Shown: piece after piece, positions 1 through 5,376 of the stretch
Position numbering within the stretch: position 1 is the stretch's first letter
Layout of the letters: every line of letters begins with the position of its first letter
Source of the DNA: Clostridia bacterium
Lineage (GTDB): Bacteria > Bacillota > Clostridia > Oscillospirales > Acutalibacteraceae
Length of the DNA stretch: 7,907 bases
NCBI GenBank assembly: GCA_024404065.1
Contig: JAKSQR010000068.1
Location: 1-7,907 of the forward strand
Direction: 5' to 3'
The notes under the pieces: model-generated
What the model was told of the DNA's origin: nothing
The model's input: only the letters and a program-made list of their open reading frames with translations
The model's database searches: none
Translations under genes and position numbers: made by a program

Positions 1-241
1 CAACAAGATTATAGTACTTTTCAACTTCTGCCCAATCTTCTTTTTGTCTTGCTCTCCTTGCATTTGCAAGATATTTTTTTACGAATTCAGAATTATCAAC
101 TTTTACATTTCCTCTATGTTCTACAACAATCTTATCCTGCATTACTTTTGTTCCGCAGAAATTGCAAAAGCCAAACTCTCTTGAATCATCAAGCTCAATA
201 TCCGCGCTGCAGCTTGGACATTTCATTGCGACCATACCCAT
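1..241 (-). CDS. zinc-ribbon domain protein, N-terminal part (runs off the left edge)
   Basis: The first 80 codons are visible; the 3' end lies outside the window. The protein opens MGMVAMKCPSC and carries a compact four-cysteine zinc ribbon: C8-x2-C11, then C26-x2-C29 in the context CNFCGTK. After this comes a charged, probably helical stretch (about residues 50-80, with many K, R, E and A, ending KEDWAEVEKYYN) that could begin a TPR-like region. Start chosen at 241 because GAGGTG lies 6 nt upstream; internal ATGs at residues 3 and 6 are less well placed. Short zinc ribbons followed by helical repeats are common in Firmicutes hypothetical proteins, and their function is generally unknown. 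The gene is divergent from the XRE regulator at 343 and its promoter region contains two candidate operators, so that regulator may control it. Zinc binding is inferred from the cysteine pattern only. Confidence 0.8.
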   Translation of the reverse strand, partial: MGMVAMKCPSCSADIELDDSREFGFCNFCGTKVMQDKIVVEHRGNVKVDNSEFVKKYLANARRARQKEDWAEVEKYYNLV

Positions 242-271
242 AAAAATCACCTCATTTATATATTTGAAAAT

Positions 272-301
272 ATTTTACACTACATCAGGTGTATTTGTCA
301 A
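272..301 (-). promoter_or_regulatory. sigma-A-type promoter of the zinc-ribbon gene
   Basis: On the minus strand a perfect -35 hexamer TTGACA (296-301) is separated by 18 nt from the -10-like TAAAAT (272-277). The predicted transcription start falls roughly 25 nt before the ATG at 241, leaving room for the GAGGTG ribosome binding site. The -35 box overlaps the -35-like TTGTCA of the opposing regulator promoter, so the two polymerases would compete. Inverted repeat 276-293 sits in the spacer and touches the -10. Confidence 0.65.
276..293. promoter_or_regulatory. candidate operator O1 (TACAC-N8-GTGTA)
   Basis: This is a perfect 5-bp inverted repeat: TACAC at 276-280 and GTGTA at 289-293, separated by 8 nt. 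It lies between the -35 and -10 of the minus-strand promoter. It has the same arm spacing as the repeat at 300-321, with centres 26 bp apart (about two and a half helical turns). A dimeric HTH protein such as the adjacent XRE regulator is the natural candidate to bind it. This is inferred from position and symmetry. Confidence 0.45.
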
Positions 302-323
302 TACATCACATTTAATGTATTAA
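295..323 (+). promoter_or_regulatory. possible promoter of the XRE regulator gene
   Basis: On the plus strand TTGTCA (295-300; 5 of 6 consensus bases) is followed after 17 nt by TATTAA (318-323; 4 of 6). Transcription would start near 330, which is downstream of the ATG at 325 and so supports translation from the ATG at 343. The alternative -10 TAAAAT (321-326) would give a 20-nt spacer, which is less good. The assignment is plausible but the -10 is weak, as expected for a repressed or autoregulated gene. Confidence 0.45.
300..321. promoter_or_regulatory. candidate operator O2 (AATACAT-N8-ATGTATT)
   Basis: This is a perfect 7-bp inverted repeat: AATACAT at 300-306 and ATGTATT at 315-321, with an 8-nt spacer. 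Its core TACAT-N8-ATGTA matches the architecture of the repeat at 276-293, and both contain the string TACATCA. It overlaps the -35 box of the zinc-ribbon promoter and the spacer and -10 of the regulator promoter, so a bound protein would block both directions. Confidence 0.5.
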
Positions 324-342
324 AATGTTTTTGGTGATGCAA

Positions 343-558
343 ATGAAAAAATATCCCGAAATTATCAGAGAATTACGAGAAGACAGGGATTTGACTCAGG
401 CAGATATAGCTAAAGTGTTAGGCACAACTCAGCAGGTTTATTCAAGATACGAAAAGGGGTTAAATGAAATACCCGTAAGGCATATAATTACATTATGCAA
501 GTATTACGATGTAAGCGCAGATACCATTTTAGGTTTAAAAACAGATATAAAAAGATAA
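343..558 (+). CDS. small XRE-family helix-turn-helix regulator
   Basis: This 71-residue protein is almost entirely one HTH_3/Cro-C1-type domain (about residues 4-60). The hallmark stretch is LTQADIAKVLGTTQQVYSRY, with recognition-helix residues TTQQVYSRYEKG, followed by the typical ending YYDVSADTILGL. It should bind DNA as a dimer in the cytoplasm and has no ligand or protease domain. An in-frame ATG at 325 would add six residues, but I prefer 343: the predicted transcription start lies after 325, and a weak GGTG precedes 343 by about 7 nt. The gene is divergent from the zinc-ribbon gene, with two matching inverted repeats between them, which points to autorepression and co-control of its neighbour. 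The stop codon abuts the terminator hairpin at 559. Family assignment is secure; target and signal are unknown. Confidence 0.9.
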   Translation: MKKYPEIIRELREDRDLTQADIAKVLGTTQQVYSRYEKGLNEIPVRHIITLCKYYDVSADTILGLKTDIKR

Positions 559-588
559 GGCAACCGCTTGCTCGGTTGCCTTTTGTTA
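559..588. terminator. bidirectional terminator between the XRE gene and duplicated gene copy 1
   Basis: The hairpin has arms GGCAACCG (559-566) and CGGTTGCC (573-580) with loop CTTGCT. It is followed on the plus strand by TTTTGTTATT, ending the XRE transcript directly after its stop codon. On the minus strand the hairpin is followed by TTATCTTTTTAT, so it can also end the transcript of the convergent gene at 607-1437. Confidence 0.8.
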
Positions 589-606
589 TTGTAGTGCAGA
601 TTTATA

Positions 607-1437
607 TTATCTCATAAATGTAAGACGAAGGTATTCAAATGTAAACATAAACACTCCCATGATAGATAATATAGGACTTGAGAGCCCTGCTATACCAAGA
701 GCGGGAAAAATCATCATAAGTGGGGATAAAAGAACTGTAACTGGGCTGAGCAATGTGGAGAGCAAAGACTTTCCAAGGTTTTCTGCTGCATACTCCTTTT
801 CCCATTTTTTGTAGTCGGCGCTGTCAAAATATTCTACCAAAATATCTGCACTATGCACTTTAACAGTAACCTTATATTCTTTTATAGCATCAATTTTAAG
901 CTTGTACTCATAGGTGTTTTTTGCCACAAGCTCTCCGTTTACATAAAAGTCTCCTGGTAATACTGTAGTATAAGCAATCTCGTCCCCATTCAAATACTTA
1001 TACTCTATTTTTGCGCTGTGGCTGGAATCAGAAAAACTTCTATATCCGCTACCAAGGCTTTTAGTTTTATTGCCGTTGCCCTGAGCATCAAAAACAATAT
1101 TTTCCGCCAAAGTAAAAGATTTAACACTTGTATCATCCAAATCTTTTAAAATAATAACAAGTCTGGTACCCTCTTCATCCTGAAATTTATATAGCTCACT
1201 GAAACAATCGATTTTTTTCCATTCAACTTTCGTTCCGTCATAATATTCTAATGTAATTTTTATATCTTCGCCGAATTTTACATACTTCTCATCAAAAATA
1301 ATAATTACGTTATTAAATACATCGTCACTAAAAATATCTGTTTCGTCAATTTCATTTGTATCATCAGCATAGGCAGGCACCAGACAGATAGTAAAAACAG
1401 AAATAAGTGCAAGTAATAAAGATATAAGCTTTTTCAT
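607..1437 (-). CDS. unrecognised exported protein with hydrophobic C-terminal tail, copy 1
   Basis: I do not recognise this 276-residue family. The start at 1437 is set by AAGGAG 7 nt upstream and by the signal peptide that follows: MKKLI, a hydrophobic core, then a likely cleavage site after PAYA (residue 24). The middle (about 25-215) is charged and alternates short polar and hydrophobic stretches suggesting beta strands, for example IKITLEYYDGTKVEW and YEYKLKIDAIKEYKVTVKV. Residues about 222-270 are strongly hydrophobic, rich in LLSP/SSP turns, and probably form one or two membrane segments ending in the basic tail YLRLTFMR. The expected product is an extracytoplasmic domain anchored at its C-terminus. 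There is no lipobox: the C at residue 18 is preceded by I. The open frame continues upstream to 1506, but only through the terminator hairpin. Protein and DNA are identical to the copy at 1550-2380. No clear promoter is visible in the 64 nt upstream. Confidence 0.85.
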   Translation of the reverse strand: MKKLISLLLALISVFTICLVPAYADDTNEIDETDIFSDDVFNNVIIIFDEKYVKFGEDIKITLEYYDGTKVEWKKIDCFSELYKFQDEEGTRLVIILKDLDDTSVKSFTLAENIVFDAQGNGNKTKSLGSGYRSFSDSSHSAKIEYKYLNGDEIAYTTVLPGDFYVNGELVAKNTYEYKLKIDAIKEYKVTVKVHSADILVEYFDSADYKKWEKEYAAENLGKSLLSTLLSPVTVLLSPLMMIFPALGIAGLSSPILSIMGVFMFTFEYLRLTFMR

Positions 1438-1485
1438 ATAATCACTCCTTATACCAATATGTGTGCTGTGTTTTCTGTTTTGTTG

Positions 1486-1523
1486 CATAAAAAGAATAAA
1501 AGGCAACCGATTGCTCGGTTGCC
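1486..1523. terminator. hybrid terminator at the duplication joint
   Basis: The hairpin has arms GGCAACCG (1502-1509) and CGGTTGCC (1516-1523) with loop ATTGCT. On the minus strand it is followed by TTTTATTCTTTTTATG (to 1486), a strong T-rich tail that would end the transcript of gene copy 2. On the plus strand the following TTTTGTTATT matches the terminator at 559. One side therefore derives from the left terminator and the other from the right one. Confidence 0.8.
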
Positions 1524-2444
1524 TTTTGTTATTGTAGTGCAGATTTATATTATCTCATAAATGTAAGACGAAGGTATTCAAATGTAAACATAAACACTCC
1601 CATGATAGATAATATAGGACTTGAGAGCCCTGCTATACCAAGAGCGGGAAAAATCATCATAAGTGGGGATAAAAGAACTGTAACTGGGCTGAGCAATGTG
1701 GAGAGCAAAGACTTTCCAAGGTTTTCTGCTGCATACTCCTTTTCCCATTTTTTGTAGTCGGCGCTGTCAAAATATTCTACCAAAATATCTGCACTATGCA
1801 CTTTAACAGTAACCTTATATTCTTTTATAGCATCAATTTTAAGCTTGTACTCATAGGTGTTTTTTGCCACAAGCTCTCCGTTTACATAAAAGTCTCCTGG
1901 TAATACTGTAGTATAAGCAATCTCGTCCCCATTCAAATACTTATACTCTATTTTTGCGCTGTGGCTGGAATCAGAAAAACTTCTATATCCGCTACCAAGG
2001 CTTTTAGTTTTATTGCCGTTGCCCTGAGCATCAAAAACAATATTTTCCGCCAAAGTAAAAGATTTAACACTTGTATCATCCAAATCTTTTAAAATAATAA
2101 CAAGTCTGGTACCCTCTTCATCCTGAAATTTATATAGCTCACTGAAACAATCGATTTTTTTCCATTCAACTTTCGTTCCGTCATAATATTCTAATGTAAT
2201 TTTTATATCTTCGCCGAATTTTACATACTTCTCATCAAAAATAATAATTACGTTATTAAATACATCGTCACTAAAAATATCTGTTTCGTCAATTTCATTT
2301 GTATCATCAGCATAGGCAGGCACCAGACAGATAGTAAAAACAGAAATAAGTGCAAGTAATAAAGATATAAGCTTTTTCATATAATCACTCCTTATACCAA
2401 TATGTGTGCTGTGTTTTCTGTTTTGTTGCATAAAAAGAATAAAA
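1502..2444. repeat. 943-bp tandem repeat, copy B
   Basis: This is the second unit of the tandem duplication, apparently identical to 559-1501 apart from the base at 1510. It is followed at 2445 by a third occurrence of the start of the unit (GGCAACCGA), after which the sequence diverges into the loop of the tetR terminator. Identity extends through non-coding bases and third codon positions, so the duplication is very recent or is kept homogeneous by recombination. An assembly artefact must also be considered. Confidence 0.95.
1550..2380 (-). CDS. unrecognised exported protein with hydrophobic C-terminal tail, copy 2
   Basis: This is the second, identical 276-residue copy of the protein at 607-1437. 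It has a signal peptide with likely cleavage after PAYA (residue 24), a polar extracytoplasmic middle, and a hydrophobic LLSP-rich tail from about residue 222. The start at 2380 has the same AAGGAG ribosome binding site. The open frame can be extended to 2464, but the added residues would be read out of the hairpin at 2445-2472 and lack a ribosome binding site. Terminators on both sides (2445-2472 upstream, 1502-1523 downstream) insulate it, so each copy would need its own promoter; none is obvious in 2381-2444. Two identical copies predict doubled dosage. The function is unknown. The neighbouring tetR gene, with its 3' end 112 bp from this start and on the same strand, is a possible regulator only by proximity. 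Confidence 0.85.
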   Translation of the reverse strand: MKKLISLLLALISVFTICLVPAYADDTNEIDETDIFSDDVFNNVIIIFDEKYVKFGEDIKITLEYYDGTKVEWKKIDCFSELYKFQDEEGTRLVIILKDLDDTSVKSFTLAENIVFDAQGNGNKTKSLGSGYRSFSDSSHSAKIEYKYLNGDEIAYTTVLPGDFYVNGELVAKNTYEYKLKIDAIKEYKVTVKVHSADILVEYFDSADYKKWEKEYAAENLGKSLLSTLLSPVTVLLSPLMMIFPALGIAGLSSPILSIMGVFMFTFEYLRLTFMR

Positions 2445-2472
2445 GGCAACCGAAGTGGTGCCAACGGTTGCC
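2429..2472 (-). terminator. terminator of the galE-to-tetR operon
   Basis: The hairpin has arms GGCAACCG (2445-2452) and CGGTTGCC (2465-2472) with a 12-nt loop. On the minus strand it is followed by TTTTATTCTTTTTATG. It lies about 20 nt after the tetR stop codon. The stem is identical to those at 559 and 1502, but the loop is different and longer. It also separates the operon from duplicated gene copy 2. Confidence 0.8.
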
Positions 2473-2492
2473 CTTATAATAATTATAAAATT

Positions 2493-3080
2493 TTAATTAT
2501 TTATAAATCCTTTTAATAAGCGGGGAAGGATGGTTTCTGACTCACGGCAAAGGGAATACTCACCGTTTGAAAGGCACCAGTCTGTGATAAGGGCACGCTC
2601 ACACATAGTGTAGGCACGCACAATTTCATTTACGGAGATATCTGTAACAAACTCTCCGCTCTCCCTGCCTTCAATTACTATCTGCCTTATAAGCTTGTAG
2701 TAAATGCGGTTATGGTCTAAAAGGTTTCGGCTGCCTGAGGCTGTAAGCTGAGTGGAATACATGCGTGTAAGCAAATCTATGGGCACGCTGTTTTCAATAA
2801 GATTAAACTGCTCATAGTTTAAATACATCAGCTTTTCAAAGGCGGTCATACCTTTCTTAAAGGTATCTGCAAGCTGCTCATACTTACTGTCAAACAAATC
2901 TGAAAGAGTGTTAAGCAGTTCATCCTTGCCGTTAAAATAGTGGTAAAATGAGCCTCTTGAGGTAGCGGAAAGCTCCACAATATCCTCAATAGTAGTTTTC
3001 TCGTAGCCGTATTTATAGAAAAGACTCCATGCGGCACTTACTATTTTGCTTTTTGTATTGTGTGAATCTTTTTTAGGCAT
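2493..3080 (-). CDS. TetR/AcrR-family transcriptional regulator
   Basis: This 195-residue protein has the usual length and layout of the family. The N-terminal DNA-binding domain (about residues 10-56) reads KIVSAAWSLFYKYGYEKTTI, then a helix-turn-helix ending SATSRGSFYHYFNGKDEL, the TetR signature. The rest is a helical ligand-binding and dimerisation domain not conserved enough to suggest a ligand. ATG 3080 is preceded by AAGGA at about 8 nt. The gene lies 38 nt downstream of the UPF0210 gene on the same strand with no terminator between, so it is probably the last gene of the galE operon. A short inverted repeat in the gap (TTGTG-N6-CACAA, 3102-3117) could be its operator, but this is weak. 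Likely targets are its own unit or the adjacent duplicated genes; the sequence does not decide. Confidence 0.93.
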   Translation of the reverse strand: MPKKDSHNTKSKIVSAAWSLFYKYGYEKTTIEDIVELSATSRGSFYHYFNGKDELLNTLSDLFDSKYEQLADTFKKGMTAFEKLMYLNYEQFNLIENSVPIDLLTRMYSTQLTASGSRNLLDHNRIYYKLIRQIVIEGRESGEFVTDISVNEIVRAYTMCERALITDWCLSNGEYSLCRESETILPRLLKGFINN

Positions 3081-3101
3081 AGTGTTTTTCCTTGAAAGAT
3101 T

Positions 3102-3117
3102 TTGTGATTAGACACAA
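3102..3117. promoter_or_regulatory. short inverted repeat upstream of tetR, possible operator
   Basis: TTGTG (3102-3106) and CACAA (3113-3117) form a perfect 5-bp inverted repeat with a 6-nt spacer in the 38-nt gap before tetR. TetR regulators often bind short palindromes near their own genes. No promoter was recognised in the gap, and such a short repeat can arise by chance. Confidence 0.2.
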
Positions 3118-3118
3118 C

Positions 3119-4480
3119 TCAGTTTTTAAGTGACTGCATTGGTGCAGGGATTCTGCCGCCACGGTTAATAAACTTTGCAGGTGAATAGGTGGAGAGAGGC
3201 ATTACAGGACCTCTGCCAAGAAGTCCGCCAAAGTCAAGCTCCTCGCCTACCTTCTTGCCGATAGCAGGGATAACTCTTACAGCTGTGGTCTTGGAGTTTA
3301 CCATACCGATAGCTGCCTCATCTGCAATAATAGCGGAGATAACCTCAGGTGTGGTGTCACCGGGAATGTTTATCATATCAAGGCCTACGGAGCAAACTGC
3401 TGTCATAGCCTCAAGCTTTGTAAGTGAAAGTGCGCCGATTTCTGCGGCGTGAATCATACCTGCATCCTCAGTAACGGGGATGAAAGCACCTGAAAGGCCA
3501 CCAACATGGCTGGATGCCATTACGCCACCCTTTTTAACTGCGTCATTAAGGAGTGCAAGGGCAGCAGTTGTGCCATGACAGCCACAGCACTCAAGACCCA
3601 TCTCCTCAAGAATGTAAGCAACAGAGTCGCCTACTGCAGGTGTGGGGGCAAGTGAAAGGTCAACTATACCGAAGGGTACATTGAGCCTGCGTGATGCTTC
3701 AGTAGCAACAAGCTGACCCATACGGGTAATTTTGAAAGCAGTCTTTTTAATTAAATCTGCAACTGCTGTAAGGTCAATTTCGTCACCTGCTTTTGCAAGT
3801 GCGGCACGTACAACACCGGGGCCTGAAACGCCTACATTAATAACGCAGTCAGGCTCGCCTGCGCCGTGGAATGCGCCTGCCATAAAGGGGTTATCCTCAG
3901 GAGCGTTGCAAAATACAACAAGCTTTGCAGGGCCTATGCAGCCTCTGTCAGCGGTAAGCTCAGCGCTTCTTTTTACAACCTTACCCATAAGGCCTACTGC
4001 ATCCATATTTATGCCTGTTTTTGTTGAGCCGATATTAACGGATGAGCAAACAAAGTCTGTTGATGCAAGTGCCTCGGGGATAGCTTCAATAAGCTCCTTA
4101 TCGCCAGGGCCAAAGCCCTTCTGTACAAGGGCAGAGAAACCGCCAAGGAAGTTTACGCCGCAGGTCTTTGCAGCAGCGTCAAGAGTTTTTGCAAGCTTTA
4201 CTGCGTCCTTATTGTCGCAGGATGCAAGTATCATTGCGGCAGGTGTAATTGAAATTCTCTTGTTGATGATGGGGATACCAAATTCCTTCTCAATATCCTC
4301 ACCTGTTTTAACAAGATCCTTTGCATATTTTGTAATTTTATCATAAACCTTCTGGCACATAACATCTACATCACTGTGGCAGCAATCAAGAAGGGAAATA
4401 CCCATAGTGATTGTGCGCACATCAAGATGCTCGTCCTGAATCATGGTTATGGTTTCAAGTATATCTCTTGCGTTAAGCAT
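3119..4480 (-). CDS. UPF0210/DUF711 (PFL-family) protein
   Basis: At 453 residues this matches the usual length of the UPF0210/DUF711 family, often annotated 'PFL family protein' because the fold resembles pyruvate formate-lyase. Recognisable stretches are MLNARDILETITMI at the N-terminus, VRTITMGISLLDCC (21-34), NFLGGFSALVQKGFGPGD (110-127), GAGEPDCVINVGVSGPGVVR (206-225), ASSHVGGLSGAFIPVTEDAG (322-341) and NRGGRIPAP at the C-terminus. I see no glycyl-radical motif, so formate-lyase activity is not implied; the biochemical function is unknown to me. Cysteines cluster at 33-34 (DCCH) and 298-301 (CCGCH). GAGGAG upstream is built on the stop of the ACT-domain gene, leaving a 12-nt gap. This pairing with a UPF0237-type ACT protein recurs widely in Firmicutes and suggests that the two proteins work together. 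Confidence 0.93.
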   Translation of the reverse strand: MLNARDILETITMIQDEHLDVRTITMGISLLDCCHSDVDVMCQKVYDKITKYAKDLVKTGEDIEKEFGIPIINKRISITPAAMILASCDNKDAVKLAKTLDAAAKTCGVNFLGGFSALVQKGFGPGDKELIEAIPEALASTDFVCSSVNIGSTKTGINMDAVGLMGKVVKRSAELTADRGCIGPAKLVVFCNAPEDNPFMAGAFHGAGEPDCVINVGVSGPGVVRAALAKAGDEIDLTAVADLIKKTAFKITRMGQLVATEASRRLNVPFGIVDLSLAPTPAVGDSVAYILEEMGLECCGCHGTTAALALLNDAVKKGGVMASSHVGGLSGAFIPVTEDAGMIHAAEIGALSLTKLEAMTAVCSVGLDMINIPGDTTPEVISAIIADEAAIGMVNSKTTAVRVIPAIGKKVGEELDFGGLLGRGPVMPLSTYSPAKFINRGGRIPAPMQSLKN

Positions 4481-4492
4481 ATTTTATTCTCC

Positions 4493-4762
4493 TCAGATTG
4501 TGTGCATTGCGTTGAAAATATCCTCGTGCATTGCGTGGATTGAAAGACCCATTTCGTCACCCATTTTGCCGATGTTTTCAGCAAACTGTGTAAAGGGTAC
4601 ATCACTGCCTGAGATTTCAACCATCATAATCATAGCAAACATATCCTGAAGAATGCTCTGTGTAACCTCAAGTACGTTAATGTTGTGCTTTGCACACTCG
4701 TTTGATACCTTTGCAAGGATACCTACCATATCCTTACCTATAACGGTAATAACTGCTCTCAT
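4493..4762 (-). CDS. ACT-domain protein, UPF0237 type
   Basis: This 89-residue protein consists of an ACT domain: MRAVITVIGKDMVGILAKVS gives the first strand and the ligand-side helix, KHNINVLEVTQS the second strand, and FAMIMMVEI the third. The remainder (about 53-89) is a helical and strand extension ending EDIFNAMHTI. ACT domains bind small ligands, often amino acids, and usually act as sensors; GcvR-like proteins are relatives. No catalytic domain is present, so it is probably a stand-alone regulator of the UPF0210 protein encoded next. The start has AAGGAG 7 nt upstream, overlapping the stop codon of the HAD gene (11-nt gap), which indicates coupled translation. The ligand is unknown. 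Family identification is strong; the regulatory role is inferred from the conserved pairing. Confidence 0.93.
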   Translation of the reverse strand: MRAVITVIGKDMVGILAKVSNECAKHNINVLEVTQSILQDMFAMIMMVEISGSDVPFTQFAENIGKMGDEMGLSIHAMHEDIFNAMHTI

Positions 4763-4773
4763 AGTTTTACTCC

Positions 4774-5376
4774 TTATATATCTAAAATCTGAATTATATC
4801 GCTTACTTTGTAATCTGCCACGGTGTCTGTGCTTAAATCCTTAGTGTAAAGGCAGGCAAATACTCCTGCATTTTTACCTGCAAGCACATCAATTTCACGG
4901 TCGCCAATCATAATGGTTTCGCTTTTATCAAGACCATACTCTGTGCAGATATATTCTATGGCATCGGGTGCCGGCTTATTAGGGAATTTCATATCAGAAT
5001 CCACAAAGCCGTCAAAAAGTGGTGCCATATTAAACTTTTCAAGGTAATGCTGTGAGGTTTCGTGACCACGGTGAGTGTAAAGGTAGTGCCTTACTCCCCT
5101 CTCTTTAAGTGTAAAAAGAGTTTTGAAGGTGTTGGGGAAGGGCTCAACCACAGGCTCAAGGCTGTAATCGTGCTCATACTCCTTGTGCTTTGCCCTCATC
5201 TCGGGGCTTACACCATAGTGGTTATAGCAAACATCAAATTTAATCTCTAAAAGTGACTTTGCCTCAGTATAGTCAACCTCTTTGCCAAAATCAGCCATTG
5301 CCAGCTGAAAGGCTTTTGTGATGTGGGGGTAGCTGTCAAACAGCATACCATCAAAATCCCATATATAATTTTTCAT
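4774..5376 (-). CDS. HAD-superfamily hydrolase, phosphoglycolate phosphatase-like
   Basis: This 200-residue protein carries the four HAD motifs in order. Motif I is WDFDGMLFDSY, with nucleophile D7 and acid/base D9. Motif II is LYTHRG (T101), motif III is FPNKPAPDA (K134), and motif IV is GDREID (D159, D163). An inserted helical cap (about 18-80) fits subfamily I, so it is a probable cytoplasmic phosphatase of a small phosphorylated metabolite. The substrate cannot be read from sequence. One oddity is that motif I normally reads DxDGT; here the T is M (codon ATG at residue 11, one transition from ACG), while all charged catalytic residues are intact. The start overlaps the galE stop as TGATG and has no recognisable Shine-Dalgarno, so translation probably depends on ribosomes finishing galE. 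A role with GalE in sugar phosphate metabolism is possible but unproven. Confidence 0.9.
   Translation of the reverse strand: MKNYIWDFDGMLFDSYPHITKAFQLAMADFGKEVDYTEAKSLLEIKFDVCYNHYGVSPEMRAKHKEYEHDYSLEPVVEPFPNTFKTLFTLKERGVRHYLYTHRGHETSQHYLEKFNMAPLFDGFVDSDMKFPNKPAPDAIEYICTEYGLDKSETIMIGDREIDVLAGKNAGVFACLYTKDLSTDTVADYKVSDIIQILDI

Larger units (their letters stand above)
559..1501. repeat. 943-bp tandem repeat, copy A
   Basis: This is the first unit of a direct tandem duplication, starting at the GGCAACCG arm of the hairpin and ending just before the next GGCAACCG. Reading the two units side by side, the only difference I find is one loop base (c at 567, a at 1510). The offset of 943 holds along the whole length with no indel. 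The unit contains one complete gene with its ribosome binding site and a terminator hairpin. Confidence 0.95.

Noticed and set aside
49..243. Plus-strand open frame at the left edge
   Set aside because: Antisense to the zinc-ribbon gene, which has a clear CxxC...CxxC motif, ribosome binding site and promoter.
1384..1386. Lipoprotein lipobox at Cys18 of the exported protein
   Set aside because: The residue before Cys is Ile, and a better signal peptidase I site (AYA) follows.
1438..1506. Longer open frame for exported-protein copy 1 (start at 1506)
   Set aside because: The added residues are read through the terminator hairpin and leader; a strong AAGGAG and a signal peptide place the start at 1437.
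2381..2464. Longer open frame for exported-protein copy 2 (start at 2464)
   Set aside because: Same reason: the extension comes from the hairpin at 2445-2472 and would bury the signal peptide; the start is 2380.
559..2472. CRISPR-like array from the three repeated hairpins
   Set aside because: The spacing is 943 bp and explained by tandem gene duplication; the units are coding and the hairpins are terminators.
3732..4346. Long plus-strand open frame opposite the UPF0210 gene
   Set aside because: It is antisense to a well-conserved 453-residue gene, has low-complexity Ser/Ala-rich content and no ribosome binding site.
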